Assembly (NCBI GenBank): GCA_009869945.1
Contig: WIXG01000386.1
Coordinates: 1-64,000, forward strand
Direction: 5' to 3'
Length of the DNA stretch: 64,000 nt
Source: Mesaphorura yosii
Taxonomy: Eukaryota; Arthropoda; Collembola; Poduromorpha; Tullbergiidae
A program made the translations under genes and the position numbers. The notes beneath the pieces are model-generated. The model worked only from the letters and a program-made list of their open reading frames with translations. It was not told the DNA's origin and did not search any database. Each line of letters starts with the position of its first letter. Position 1 is the stretch's first letter. Shown here one piece after another: positions 21,692 through 33,900 of this stretch.

Positions 21692-24600
21692 TCATTTGTT
21701 CACGGCTGATGATCGCTTATCATTGTCTTGAGATGTACGTCTATTACCGTGAGGTGGTCGTTCTTGTGGAGGTGGCCAGGAGTTGGGGCCAGGCAGCGGA
21801 GAGTCTGAACCGAAGGGCTCATTGTCCAGCGCCGCCGCGGCATCGTATTGACTGTTTTCTAATCTAGTTATTAGTCGCTCGTCTTCATCACCAAATTCAC
21901 CACCCATCAGAGACGGTTCACCAACAACCATCACATCTTGAGACGCTAGTGAAAAGCTTGGACCAGGAGATCTTTTCTTGTTGGACGAGGGTGGGTTCAC
22001 TCCGACGCTGTTGCCTGTCGAGTTGGACGCTGAACCTTTTCGTTTGCGACGTTTCGATTGAGGGCGAGCAGTTTCTGAAATATGACACGGATTTATTTCT
22101 CCCAAATCCCCGGAATCAACTCCTTTGAACGGTTTCTGCGATCTAGACATACCAGGCGGGGCCACCATCCGTTGCCATTTTTGGAACAGTGTCGTCTTCA
22201 GACAATCGCGCGGAGACAACGCGTATGCCTTGTGCCGTGACATTAATTCTTGCATCGGTTCCAATATTACACAAAGCTGAAAGCACACAACCAGATTATA
22301 AATGAATTAACGTTTTGAATTGACTTGAAATTATTATTACAAATTTGGAACGGTTAATTGAAATATTAATCTAAAATCTAGCGGTGTTCATACATACCCT
22401 AAGGTAATTGAGGGTTGAGTTCGTGAGCCCTTGTCTGGTAATGTTCTTGGTCAGAGCCTCTATCATGGTGGGATCTTGCTGCTGGGCGTGTAAGGCCACA
22501 GCACTTTTAGGAACTAATTCCCTGGTTGCCCGTACGGAGAAATGCCATGACTTCATTCGCATCAAGTCATCGAAGGTGAATTCTAGTATTAGCCGACCCT
22601 CGGTGTACACCTGCAATAACACAAGATAAGTCAGTGGCTGATAGCAGATGCCCCAATAAAAGATATAAATGCACTCTGATGAGACCTTACCTGAGTGAAC
22701 GTTGGTTTTCCAAGTACAGTAATCATTGTACACTGGTCGCAGTCCAACGTGATACTGGTATTATGGAAAGATTCTTTGGGATGCCTCAAATTGTACGTTA
22801 AGTCATTCACACCGCCCTCGAAGATGCTCCGGAAATACCGTGGAATGAGTGTCCTTCCAATAGCTGTAACAAAGAAACGATAATTACAAAATGGAACGAC
22901 ATACTTAGTAATAGATTAGGCGAGTGATTCAGCCTTTGAGTCTTCCGTATTGTTCATGCAAGGATAATTAAGCAGAAAAAGCTATATTTGGTACGAAATT
23001 TTAAACAACATTTGTTATCGCTGTTTTATTCACAGCAACAGCGCATCACGAGACATTGAAGTAATCGCAATTCAAAGCAAAAATCAGGACTCAGGAGACA
23101 AAAAAGCAATAGTGGAAGAATTCTAACGACAATTGCACCGAAAAGCATTGCAAGATAAGCAGGAAGCCTGGAGTCGGTGACTCAAGAACCGTGAAACATT
23201 CCTTTCTGGCACGCTAGAAAAATCGCACAGTTATTTCAGCCATGACACGGAGCATTGCGTTGAATTTCCGTAGCCACGGCACAAACTACAAGAAGGAGCA
23301 TGTATTATTATAAACATGTTTCCAAAGTGAACTTCCACGAAAACACAACAAGAAAATGCCAATAACGAAGGAGGTCGCGCCGATGAAAGACTGAGCTGAA
23401 TGCCTCGGTAATTTCCAGAAGAGTGTCTATATTTCATAAAGCTCGTCTCGCTCTCATCTGAGTGTATGCCGCTTCTCCATGCAATGTAAAATTAATACAT
23501 GCGAAATTACATGGCGTCGGTCGCTCCGAGCACACGAGCCCTAACAAGCACCGTTGCCGAAGCATGTATATTACACATTACATCACGGATGCTCTATGGA
23601 ACGCTAGTCTATTGTTTCGCACGTTGACTGCGTTACGCTGTGATGCAACAAGTTATGCAAACGCTCATGGAAAAATTTAGGATTTTGAATGCTGGAGCAA
23701 AGTGCGTGGTGAGGACACAATGACGAATTATGAGGTAAATGTGTTAAAGGAAATGGAAATCTCATACGGAGCATTTGGATCCGCTGTTTGCTATTCATTT
23801 GCTTGCATAAATGCTAAAATTGGTTCGATACGCTTTAAGCATAACACCTTTGGCTGGTTTTCATACACAATTGCCCAAGCAACGCAATTCGACACAGAGA
23901 GGAAGTAAAGTTTTGCGGATTGCGGAAGCAATTTTAGCGAACGCGTAATGCACGACAGCAACTAGCAAATGCGAAGGAAGACACATGAATTAAACGGGGC
24001 TTACTGTAACGCTTAGGACCATCTTCTAGGCAGAATGTCAAAGTCAGGGTAGCATCATCTTCAAAGAACTCGGTTGCAAAAGCATCCCACCACAAGTTGT
24101 CACTGTCTTCGGTCCGCTGCTGCAGCCGTTTGTTCAGCTCATAAATACGGTAATCGGGCTGCCCGAAGTAAGGAGCAGCTCTTCTAGGAATGGGCATAGG
24201 TCTGCAAACACACAAAAATCATTAGTCACGATGGCGCAGGTGAGGAGTCGTTCAAGGCATCAAATACGACGCGTCTAGAGAAACATGATACAAGGCAGTC
24301 TTCATCGGCTACGAGAGTTTGTTTCAAATAAGAAATGATTCTTGCAAATTGTGTGATCGTTCATGACGGTAATATGCAAGGATTCTTAATAAGAGTGCAT
24401 AGATTTATGGAGTAGTAACCTATAGTAAGGTGACGGAGGTGGATTAAGCGGTGGTCCACAGTAATATTGTTCGGAGTTGTTTCGCGGAGGACCTGGCGGC
24501 AATCGTGGAGGAGGAGGTTCGCCGAGGTTGTTATTGGGAGGCCCCATGAGGTGATGTGGTCCATTGGGCATTTGGTTGTGTGGGGGCATGGAGTTAGGAG

Positions 24601-24978
24601 GACCTGGCATGGGTCCAGGTCCTGGCCCAGGGCCACAGGCACCCATAGGAGGTGGCGGTCCACATGGTCCGCCACGCTGAGGAGGAGGCCATCCACCCCA
24701 TGGATCGGAGTTGGCACAGCACGCGGCACAGGCGCATGGTGGCGGGCGCGGTGGGGGCTGGTCTCCCCATCGGTCGCTGATGACTCCGGACCCGCCACCG
24801 TCGACGACCTTGTCGTTGGGAACACCTCCCAGAAACTCGGACTTGAAGTCGAAAAATTTCTTCGGCTCTGGGGGTTGAGCAGTTTGACTATTCCTTTTTT
24901 TACCCGTGGTGACAATCTTTACACGAAGCGGGGTTCTCTCGGAAGTTGGTTGGACAGAAGACCAAAGCTTCTGTCCAT
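21692..24978 (-). CDS. Chi: LIM-domain-binding adaptor (LDB1/CLIM/Chip), short form, 6 exons
   Basis: Minus exons 24978-24923, 24201-24005, 22863-22691, 22610-22398, 22276-22153 and 22074-21692 join to 381 residues; human LDB1 has 375. The dimerisation region carries YFGQPDYRIYELNKRLQQRT, DNLWWDAFATEFFEDDATL, CLEDGPKRYTIGRTLIPRYF, KNITRQGLTNSTLNYLRLCV and SPRDCLKTTLFQKWQRMVAP. Next come a basic nuclear signal (KRRKRK) and the LIM-interaction domain (DVMVVGEPSLMGGEFGDEDE, RLITRLEN). Chip/LDB1 dimerises in the nucleus and bridges LIM-homeodomain, LMO and GATA factors with SSBP to connect enhancers and promoters. The first exon (MDRSFGLLSNQLPREPRF plus a split Val) joins in phase to PMPIPRRAAPYFGQ. 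A 78-nt stop-free intron (22075-22152) must be removed to give VAPPETARPQSKRRKRK. A longer Pro-rich N-terminus is an alternative (24420-24997). Confidence 0.93.
22075..22152 (-). other. 78-nt stop-free intron of the Chip gene
   Basis: The intron begins GTATGTCTAGATC and ends GTGTCATATTTCAG. It is in frame and would insert 26 residues between VAPP and the nuclear signal. Insect and vertebrate LDB proteins have only a short linker at that point, so splicing is strongly favoured. Confidence 0.85.
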
Positions 24979-24997
24979 GTCGGAATCGACCGATGAA
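24420..24997 (-). other. Pro/Gly/Cys-rich open block, alternative N-terminus of Chip
   Basis: An unbroken frame of about 190 codons runs from after a stop at 25000-24998 to a GTTACT donor after 24420. That donor is phase 2, exactly as needed to join the Chip exon at 24201. It passes through RTPLRVKIVTTGKKRN, PKKFFDFKSEFLGGVPNDKV, a cysteine cluster (CACAACC) and long Pro/Gly runs. No in-frame ATG precedes MGACGPG at 24646, so either translation starts there or the frame is entered from an upstream exon; acceptor-like AG sites occur near 24937 and 24888. It overlaps the short first exon in another frame, so the two are mutually exclusive. Confidence 0.6.
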
Positions 24998-24999
24998 TC

Positions 25000-27900
25000 A
25001 GCTCAGGCGCCTCGTGGCGTGGTCACAGCACGATTGTAGTTGCAACGTGTGGTTGAAAGCACAAACGATTCTTGAATGACCATCCGCGTGGGTCTTTGTC
25101 GTGGAACAAGAATATCGCAATTGAGGAGAGTCACCAACACTCGTTGTGGCATTGATTTGTTTTCACCTGTCCACTTTTACGTGCTTCGAGTACGCACTCA
25201 AAGTTACTTCATGCGATTGTGTCAGTTCGTACATGTACACAGGCTGCACACAAGAGACGCTTGCTTTCCTTGTCGTGCGTGCCTTCTTCACTGTGCTGCG
25301 TTACATAACTTTGCGTTTCTCACGTCACGTATCCGACGGAGTGCGTCGCTCCACAAATGTCAGACAAATAATTGACTAAATTGTCAAAATATCGATAACA
25401 CTGAATGTGTGGATTGTCGCCGAAATCACTATTGAGAAATTCCCACTTGAATGTGCACGTTTGAGTGCGTACTAATGTAGCAGTAATAAATTACAAGAGA
25501 TCAACCTTCCTAAATGAGATTTCGTTTACAGGTTGTACGTATACGGCACGTCGACACTTGACAAGTACTAAAATTATGAACCACGATAAAAATACTTTGT
25601 GGTGAAAGCTCGCATGGATGTCCAGGTGGAGGACAAATTAATTTGTGTACGTATGCTGAATATGTCTGCGTTACTTGACGTATATTTCGTGTGCGTCTCA
25701 CGGGAGTCCAAACTAACTTTCTTCGAACTTCATCGTCCTGTTGCTGCCCCTGCAACTTGAGTCATTGACGACAACCTGAGTGCGATTTGTGTGATGAGCG
25801 CTACTTGTTCTTGTTAATGATAGAATTTTTAGCACCATGTCACCACCACAGTTGCTGATTATTCCCATTCTCATTAACGGTTCAATTTGCTCACTGCGAA
25901 TTCATTCTCACTTGGATGGGATTACTGGCCAAATATTTACAGATCAGTGCTTACGAGGCGATGTTGACATTTGTCGCAATACAATGCACTTTGTTAGTAG
26001 CACGTGAACACTACATGTGGAATTCAAAGCCGGCAATTGGAATTCTTCGGGATTCTGCCCCTTTAGAGTTAAGATGACCGACACGAGTCGACGAGTCTCA
26101 ACACAAGACGAAGAAACACAAGCAGGTCGTTGTCATCTGACCGTAAGTGACAGCGAGAAGGGCAAGGATAACTGGGCTATCGCCGGTAAGAACCGCGTGG
26201 CAACAATCGGAGCACTTTTGATTCCTGACTGCGACAAGCGGTCCGAGTGCGCGGAGTACGATAATTGTTGCGCAGCTGCACAAGCACGTGGAGGCTGACA
26301 CGTTGGCCACCTGAAGACTGACGCTGGGCTGCGGAAGCACGCGCGTGAGAAAGCGTTGAGATCGAGGAATTTGCTGACGTGCGCGTGGTCCGGACTTCGT
26401 TGGGATGCCAATATGACACTTTTCTTTAACTGTTGCTGTTTGCAGTTAAGCTCGTGGATCGAGTTAACCAGCAGATCGTAGCAACAACCTTCCCCGCTTG
26501 AGTTACATTGCCAAATGATGATGATAATAATACCTAAATGTATGTAAGCATGTACAGAAGAGCGAAAGAAAAGAGAGCGAGAGAGAAAATTTCAATATAG
26601 GGGCTACAAAACTTTTTATTTTTCTCTCTTCGGTCTTTTACTATACAATATTCGCTCTCTTCTTCTTTTTCCTATTTTTTCACTCTCTTCAGTCTTTCCA
26701 TTCTTTATATTATATTATTATTATGACTATTATATTCTCTACACAGCAGCTGTACTGTGGCAGTACAGCGCACGGAAAATCTAGAATCAAAACATACCTT
26801 CGTTTCCAAGTGTGTGCTATGCCACCAAACGCTTCCCCAAGCCATGGCCAGAGCCAAGCCAGGCCACTCTCAAGTATTCCCATCTAGCCTCTTTCCCCTT
26901 TTATTATTCCTTCAGTTATACATTGTATACATGCCCCAACAAACACCCACTTGGAACATCCCGACAACTAAACTCGACTCTGACCATTTTCGACGAGGGG
27001 GCACCAAAACATTGCGCTACGCTTTCTACAAGAACATGACAGCTCTGCACAGAACGAATACGTCGCTCTTCAAAACATCGCATCATGTGGACTGTACTCA
27101 GTCAGTCCTCGGTACAGTCGTTTTTAAAAATAAAGGTATACTGTGCCTATGCCTCACATGCTGCGTATTCACGTAGCCAAGCCGTGGCGGGCAACGGGGA
27201 TAGGAATATTTCCTATAGGCTATAGGCTCAACGTGGTGGAATATAGCAACAATGTGTACATCACTATATGATCTCGCCCCGTGCACTGCAACTGCGATTG
27301 CGAACGGAGCAAAACAACTAGAAAAAAGAGTTTTATTACACAAGCCGAGTCATAATACCTCGTATTGGGTATGTGTGGTTCGTGTGCTGCACAGTTCAAG
27401 TCAAACTGCAGCTCAGCACAGAGCCGAAATTCGGGAGAAGAGATGAGAAGATGAGATGCAAGAAAAAAGATGCGATGTGATGATGATGAGGAGGAGGAAG
27501 GAACGAAAAAACCGGTATACATGCGCGTCTCTCCTCTCCAGTGCATTATACGTACACCGTGTAAGTATTAGCTTTTACCCGAAATATTGCTGTAAGACTT
27601 TTAATATACAGGAGCAGCGGAGAGACTCAAATATTTTCTTTTCTTCTCTTTCACTCTCCGTCTCCACGCGCCTCCATGTACATGTGCACAAAATATCTTT
27701 CGCTTCTCCTCTCTGCTCGGGAAAAGTCACACACATGTGCGTACTGTCATGAGCTTGCTCGGTATGATTATGTCCTATCTTTGCGAAACCAGAACATGCA
27801 TACGATGCGAGAATGTGTGCAGAGCAGCACACACAAGAAAGAAGAAGGAAAGAAAGCTCCTTTCTCTCGCTCATTATTATCATCATTACTGCTTGTCTTT

Positions 27901-30900
27901 TATGTATACGAACAAAAAGTGCTTATTTTACTTTGAGCTCGCTTTTTCTCCAAATGCAGCGTTCTTTGATAAAACATATCATTATACGGGAGCAGAGGCT
28001 CACAAAACTTGTGCCTGCAGCCACGAGAAGCAACGAATAAGGAGAAAGGTACAGCTGGTAGCGAGGAGAAAGCGCCCGCTTCCCGCGTTGTTTCATTTTT
28101 CCTCGCAGTTCCTCCTTGTGATCCTAAATTCTTGCATATTAACTAACGGGCCCGTGCTGCTTGTGCTTGCATCGTTGTAGTACAACAGTGTAGATGTCCA
28201 CCATGACATGACAGGCTTGGATTTGCTGCGCCTGGCAACATGCACGCCAAAATATTACTACCTGCACCTCACTGCACCCATCGATGCATGAAGCTGTCAC
28301 TCTTCCCATACAGCCAATGCAATGCAGCAACACGCGTGCTTTCACCATGACGTAGCGTTTTCGCTTTTCTTTTCTACAGCCGTGCTGCACTGCTGCTGTG
28401 CTGCTTAAGTGCAGGCACATCCACCCTCCGATCCGACTCACCGACCTGCAGTGCTGAATTATTAATTAACCCCTCGAATAATGGGGTCAGCGGGCAGCCA
28501 ATCTCTTGTGCCCGTGTAATTCTACTCCACGTGCATGAAGCATGGCATGATATCATGCACCATCTCTTTTCATTAGCATCTTCATAAAGTAAGTGCATCT
28601 ATCCTATAATGACCCAGGCTCTTCACAAAGCATGCACTAATTGACAACCAAGAAGCTAAACGCACGTATCGCGGATTACAAGTTGTTGACTGAGGTGCTG
28701 CTGTGATTATTTCCGACAAGCACCAAGTTAGGACATCGAGTCAACCGTTGCGCATTACGTCCCGTTTAATATATTGACTAAAAACGAAACGCGCTGCCCA
28801 TGCTCTTCCCAGACAGGTGAATAGGAAACGGCATGCAGCACTGTACTTGCAACGTTGAGAATGAAAACTCTAAAAACCTAATTAATTACTCTTACACCCC
28901 CTTCGCACCTTCCTTCCTATCCACACCGCTTGCCTTGCGCATACTGCTTGTGCTATCTCCGTCCGTCGCCGATGTGATGGGCTTTTACTTAATCATTTGT
29001 TATGTGCCGGCATAAGAACTTTTGTATGTAGCCTAGTTTAGCACTACAAGGTATGGGTCTCGTGCAAAAGATAGCCATTTAATTCAAGTCGTATAGCCAA
29101 GTAATTCTTTTTATTATTATGCCTCATTCATTCATGATTTTTGGCGGCCAAGAGACGATAAAATCTTACTCAGTCGTAATGAAGTTGTAATTCATTACTC
29201 CATTAAGACAATCATCGCGAATTGCTGAATGAACTGAACGGCACAGCGTGGCAGAGAAAAGTGCGTGATTTCACACACATTACACGGCTCGGCGGCTCTC
29301 CGCCTGCTCTGCACGGTTCATTCATTAAGTTTTGCAATTATCACTATGCTTAGACCTCAGACTGCTGCCTTGCCACTTGCCACTTCGAGTGTCAAATGCA
29401 GTTCGTTTCACGGGCACAACTGTTGCAGCCGCAGGACGCGTTTGTTAATAAACCTAAACGTCTTCAGCAACGGTTGATGTTTCTGGCAAAAGCAACATGC
29501 CACACGCTAAACATTAACATTACACTTAATGTGCGATACGTAATTAATAAAGCACGACACCCGTCAGACAGAGCGGCATTTCTTGCCAGAACACATGTTC
29601 GCTGAGGCAGCACAGCTGAGCGTGTCAAAATAATCGTTTCTTTAGACTGCACGATTGCGCTTTGGATTACAAAAACGTTGGTAATAAAACCGATCATTTC
29701 GACAGTCATGTTCTAGCTCAGTTGGCCTTAACTAGAGTGGGGTTGACCTTGTCCATCCAACCGAGAAATGCTAAGTGCCTGCCCACACGCTTTATACGAA
29801 TGACCGACCGATCAGAATAATCTGATCTAGTAAACGGGATTCACCATCAATCAGGTGCAAACGAACCAAAGCATGCTTTGCTCAGTTGGTTACATGGTCC
29901 CATTCAAAGGCTAAAATGTGTGGATTTGTGCGAACACTTATTTAGGAACTCATCCCTGGATTTGAATTGAGAGGAGGTCTGGTTTACTGGTTAGTTCATT
30001 TTATGATTGTTGAGCAACAGAATTCTCCTTTCCAAGCATGGACAACAATGCATACTTCTCAGCATTGAGCATACGAGGGTCATTTTCGCTCCGAGATCCT
30101 TGCTTACGGCTCACGGCAATGTTCAAACAAGTCAACCTTTTTCATCTTCTTCATGTCTGCTGGTCCTTTCTTGCATTCTTTCCAGCAACAAACCCCAAAG
30201 TCTCTTATTTTCGTATTAGCGTGAGTCAGAAATAAATATGAGAAAGGTGAACTTCTTCATTTTGAATGGACCTTTTTGTCTGGCCTCTTCTTCACCTTGT
30301 TACTTGTTCCCTCACTTTTTCATTCTCTAAATCAGGTTAGCTGTTTACACGAAACAGTCAAAGAAGAAGAAACCTTCGCCACCAAAAGTGTACCCGTTTC
30401 TAAATTAACTTGTATTACGCCTGCCTTTTCTCATGCCCATTGAAATGGTTGGCTCAGCCAGGGCTAGGTCCAACTCACTCTCAACACATTTAATATGCTC
30501 AAGAGCCGTCGATGATGATCCCTTCTTGTTGAAAACAACTTGAATTCTTTTCTTCGCTTTTGGTGTTCTTCGTTTGCTTCATACAAAATACAAACACGCC
30601 ATACAAAATTATGAACAGTTTACTCATTGGGGATACAAAATTCATTCAAGAATGTTACATCAAAATGTGCTATGCAAAGGCGGATTCGATTGAAAGTAGA
30701 TGCTTCGTCCAGTAATAATTGGATTCATTTCATCAGTGAAGAATTGCTCCTATTTCTGGTCAAAGCAAGCCGTTCTTTGTTTAAACATGTGTTAAATTCA
30801 TGATACTTTTGCCAGGAATTTTGAGCTCGCGTAAATATGAAGCTGAGACTCGTCCAGAACCAAATTAGATCACAATCACAGCGTAATGCAATTAAAATTT

Positions 30901-33900
30901 ATAATTGAACATAATATAAATTGATGGAAAATGAAGTTCCATGAAGATTCACTTGACCGACCAACATCAGGAAGCACAGAAGGCCCCTTGGTCCATAGAA
31001 ATGCGGAACAGAATAAATGAGGTGGGGATAATTTTACACTTATTTACATGTTTACTGTGGGAAAGGATTCCCATGAGCACTGTCAACACGTCCTACTGTG
31101 TGAAACCTAGCCTGCCTGACCGATGCCACAAAAAAACTTTACACCACCACGTGAAGACCCAATACGAAACAAAGACTTTCTTGACAAGTCATTACTATGA
31201 TTATTTTGTCTAATTGACCTTGTCGAGACAAGCATTGTCCACAGCCTCGAAGCAAGCTTCGAGTACCGCGTTCGAGTAAATGTGAAAAAGTGTTTACGAC
31301 CCTGAGAGTCTATTTCAGAATGCATATTATAATTGATGCATAATTTATGGACACAGGGCAAGGACTGTTAACACAGGTTTAATTATCGTAAGAGCCACGA
31401 CCACTGGATCGCACTCTCTCTTCCAGCGAGTGTCCCAGCCCCGTGGGTGAGCCCGGTGAATATTTTGACAAATTTATTACACCAGAAGTCAATTACTATA
31501 ATTAAATTACAACTTTTCTCTTTTGTGTGCAACAGGTATTCGGAGAGTGGCAGCGGAGAGCACTGGGTGAATTCTCTAAGCATTTACGGGTTCTGTGTCA
31601 TATCTAACCGTCGGAAAGCCCAAAGGAAACCGGTCAAAAGTCAACCCATGGCGCTAAACTATTCTAAACTAATTTTCATTTTACAAACTACGAACGCTCA
31701 TCATTTGACAGCTCTTCACCGACTTTCTCCATTGCGTCTGCATTGCATAAAAAGTCACACTCCAATCATAGCAACATGTGAGTGCACATGCCTATTCCTC
31801 AAGAGCCTCTTTGTCTCGCTGCTCCCTCGCCATGAGAACAAGCGTGACACCGCGTATGCACGAAGCACGAGTTATCATTGTCATAACAAATCCAATGTTC
31901 GCAGGCAAAGAAATTCATCTTACGAGATCTTTCGCCTCTTTCACTTATTTATTGCATAAGTGGTGCATACTGTATGCATCACGTTCACCGGTTTGTCTTC
32001 TTGTTTTCCACTGTTTCCAACCGCCATTCCAAACAAAAGCACTTGTGGCTCACTTGAATCAGATCTCGTCTCAGTAATTCAATGCATTGCGATTTGTTGT
32101 GGCTTGTCCGTGTAATTGAAAAGTAAAGGAAACCTTCAAGTGGATACGCTGTCTTTAATCCATTGAAAAAGTTGGAAACAACCGTAACTAAGTCAATGCA
32201 ATGCTTCATGCTTATTCCGGCCGAGACGAGAAATGTGACAGGCATAAAATAAGCGGTGAAAACCAGAGACCTGGCATGGAGCGAGAAATTGCGTTATGGA
32301 TGAGTAGATGATGCTTTATTTTCATTCCCGCCGTCCTGCTGGAGTGTCATTCCATAGTACAATCAGTGTGCGGTCCATCACACTCCAGCGTGCAGCTAAG
32401 CCCGGGCTTTGGTTTCATGGATGACCCGTTTATAATGATGTTAAGAAATAAGTCATAATCACGATAATGCGACAGGAGCACGCGGTGAGGCGTACAACGC
32501 TCTCACTCTCAGTCTGCTCTGAGAATGTGTAAAGAATTTATGATGAGATTAAAATTTATGAGTCAACAAGTGGTGCTGGAAACATCAGAATTGTGTGACT
32601 GTGGCGTGAATGCACACTCCATTAACTACAGATGAAGCTGAAGAAGCAAAATGCAGTTCACATCTCATGAAGTCGCTCTTGATTCCTATCCCACGACTGC
32701 TTGTGCACCTCAGGATGAATCACGACCACGCATTCACTCGCAGTTGACAGCAAAGCGAAAGTAAAGGAGCTGTCGCTGAGCTGAATGTGTGCACTTGTCA
32801 ATGGAAGCTGTCACAATAAAGTATAAATAATAATCAAGAAAAGAGTAAACGGACTTGATCCATGACCATGGCAGTGGCAATGGCATTGGCAACTGAGGCA
32901 AACATAGGCGAGGGATCGTGATGACATGTAATTATTGAATTACATGGGACACTTGACCCATTACATTCCATTCTGGAGTAAGCCACTTGAAAAGGAAAGA
33001 CCAAGTGCATTGCGCATTGCCGTTGAATGAACGCAAGCGTAATGCGTAAGTCAAGTGAAGTCAAGTCGAGCAACTTTGTGTAGTCTCAAATGTCACAGCC
33101 TCTCAACTTTCTTCCAATAATACTCAGACTGCTGCTGTGTTCTCTTCACGTGTCCCGTGACGTTATGGCCACTGCTCTTAGCACTTGTATAATTGACCCG
33201 TAATACCACACCGACCGGCAAGCGCAAACGTCTCGACTCTCGGCCCTGCGTGCAACACGTTGTTGTTAGATCGTGAACAGACCATGACTTCTGTTACTGC
33301 AAGTGTCAAAATGGTTCGCATCCACGGTCAAGAATATTGCAATGAAAACATTGCTGTCTGGCACACAGCCGATCTGGCTTTCAATCTTAATACCAGCTTT
33401 CGGCTCGCTAATTGCCGGTAATGGATAGCGTGTAGTGCAATGCATACGATGCGCAGTCGTGGTCGATTGATGAATGATGCCCATCATCAAGTCAAACATA
33501 ATCTCAGGACGGGTCTAGGCAGTGGCCATGAGCTTGGGTTTTAATTGCTATTGAAATACGCTGTTGAATAGACGCGTGAGTGTGGAACCTGCTTGCTGCT
33601 CGCACTCGCCGCATACCACGACTTCACGGTCTTGCTTGGCAAAAGATTCGAAGAAATGCAGCGTGGAATTGCACGTCTCGCACCGGGATGAATGGAATGC
33701 TCTGATTTCATTCCAACCGAGAAGTTACGCTTGTGAGGCACAGCACGCGGCATTAAAGACGCCTGTGATGAACTCCGCATCGCAAAGCTCGAGGCGTGCC
33801 GTTCAGCACGCAAGTTGATGGACTGTACTCGTGCATGAGTGGTTTTAATTGATCCATATTTTTGACGCAGTGTCATTAATTCGTGTCAACCTCTCCCATC

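Noticed and set aside
24361-24915. 184-codon minus-strand frame with a His/Pro-rich product
   Set aside because: It is an out-of-frame shadow of the Chip Pro-rich block; only the other frame joins the next Chip exon in phase.
26757-28180. Cluster of overlapping open frames on both strands in the 13 kb spacer
   Set aside because: They arise from CT-rich low-complexity sequence with few stops. Products are Ser/Leu/Arg-biased without domains.
29714-29725. tRNA-like A box TAGCTCAGTTGG
   Set aside because: No B box of the GGTTCGA..CC type at the right distance and no acceptor-stem pairing around it. A similar TGCTCAGTTGG at about 29878 also lacks a B box. Chance or a remote tRNA-derived scrap.
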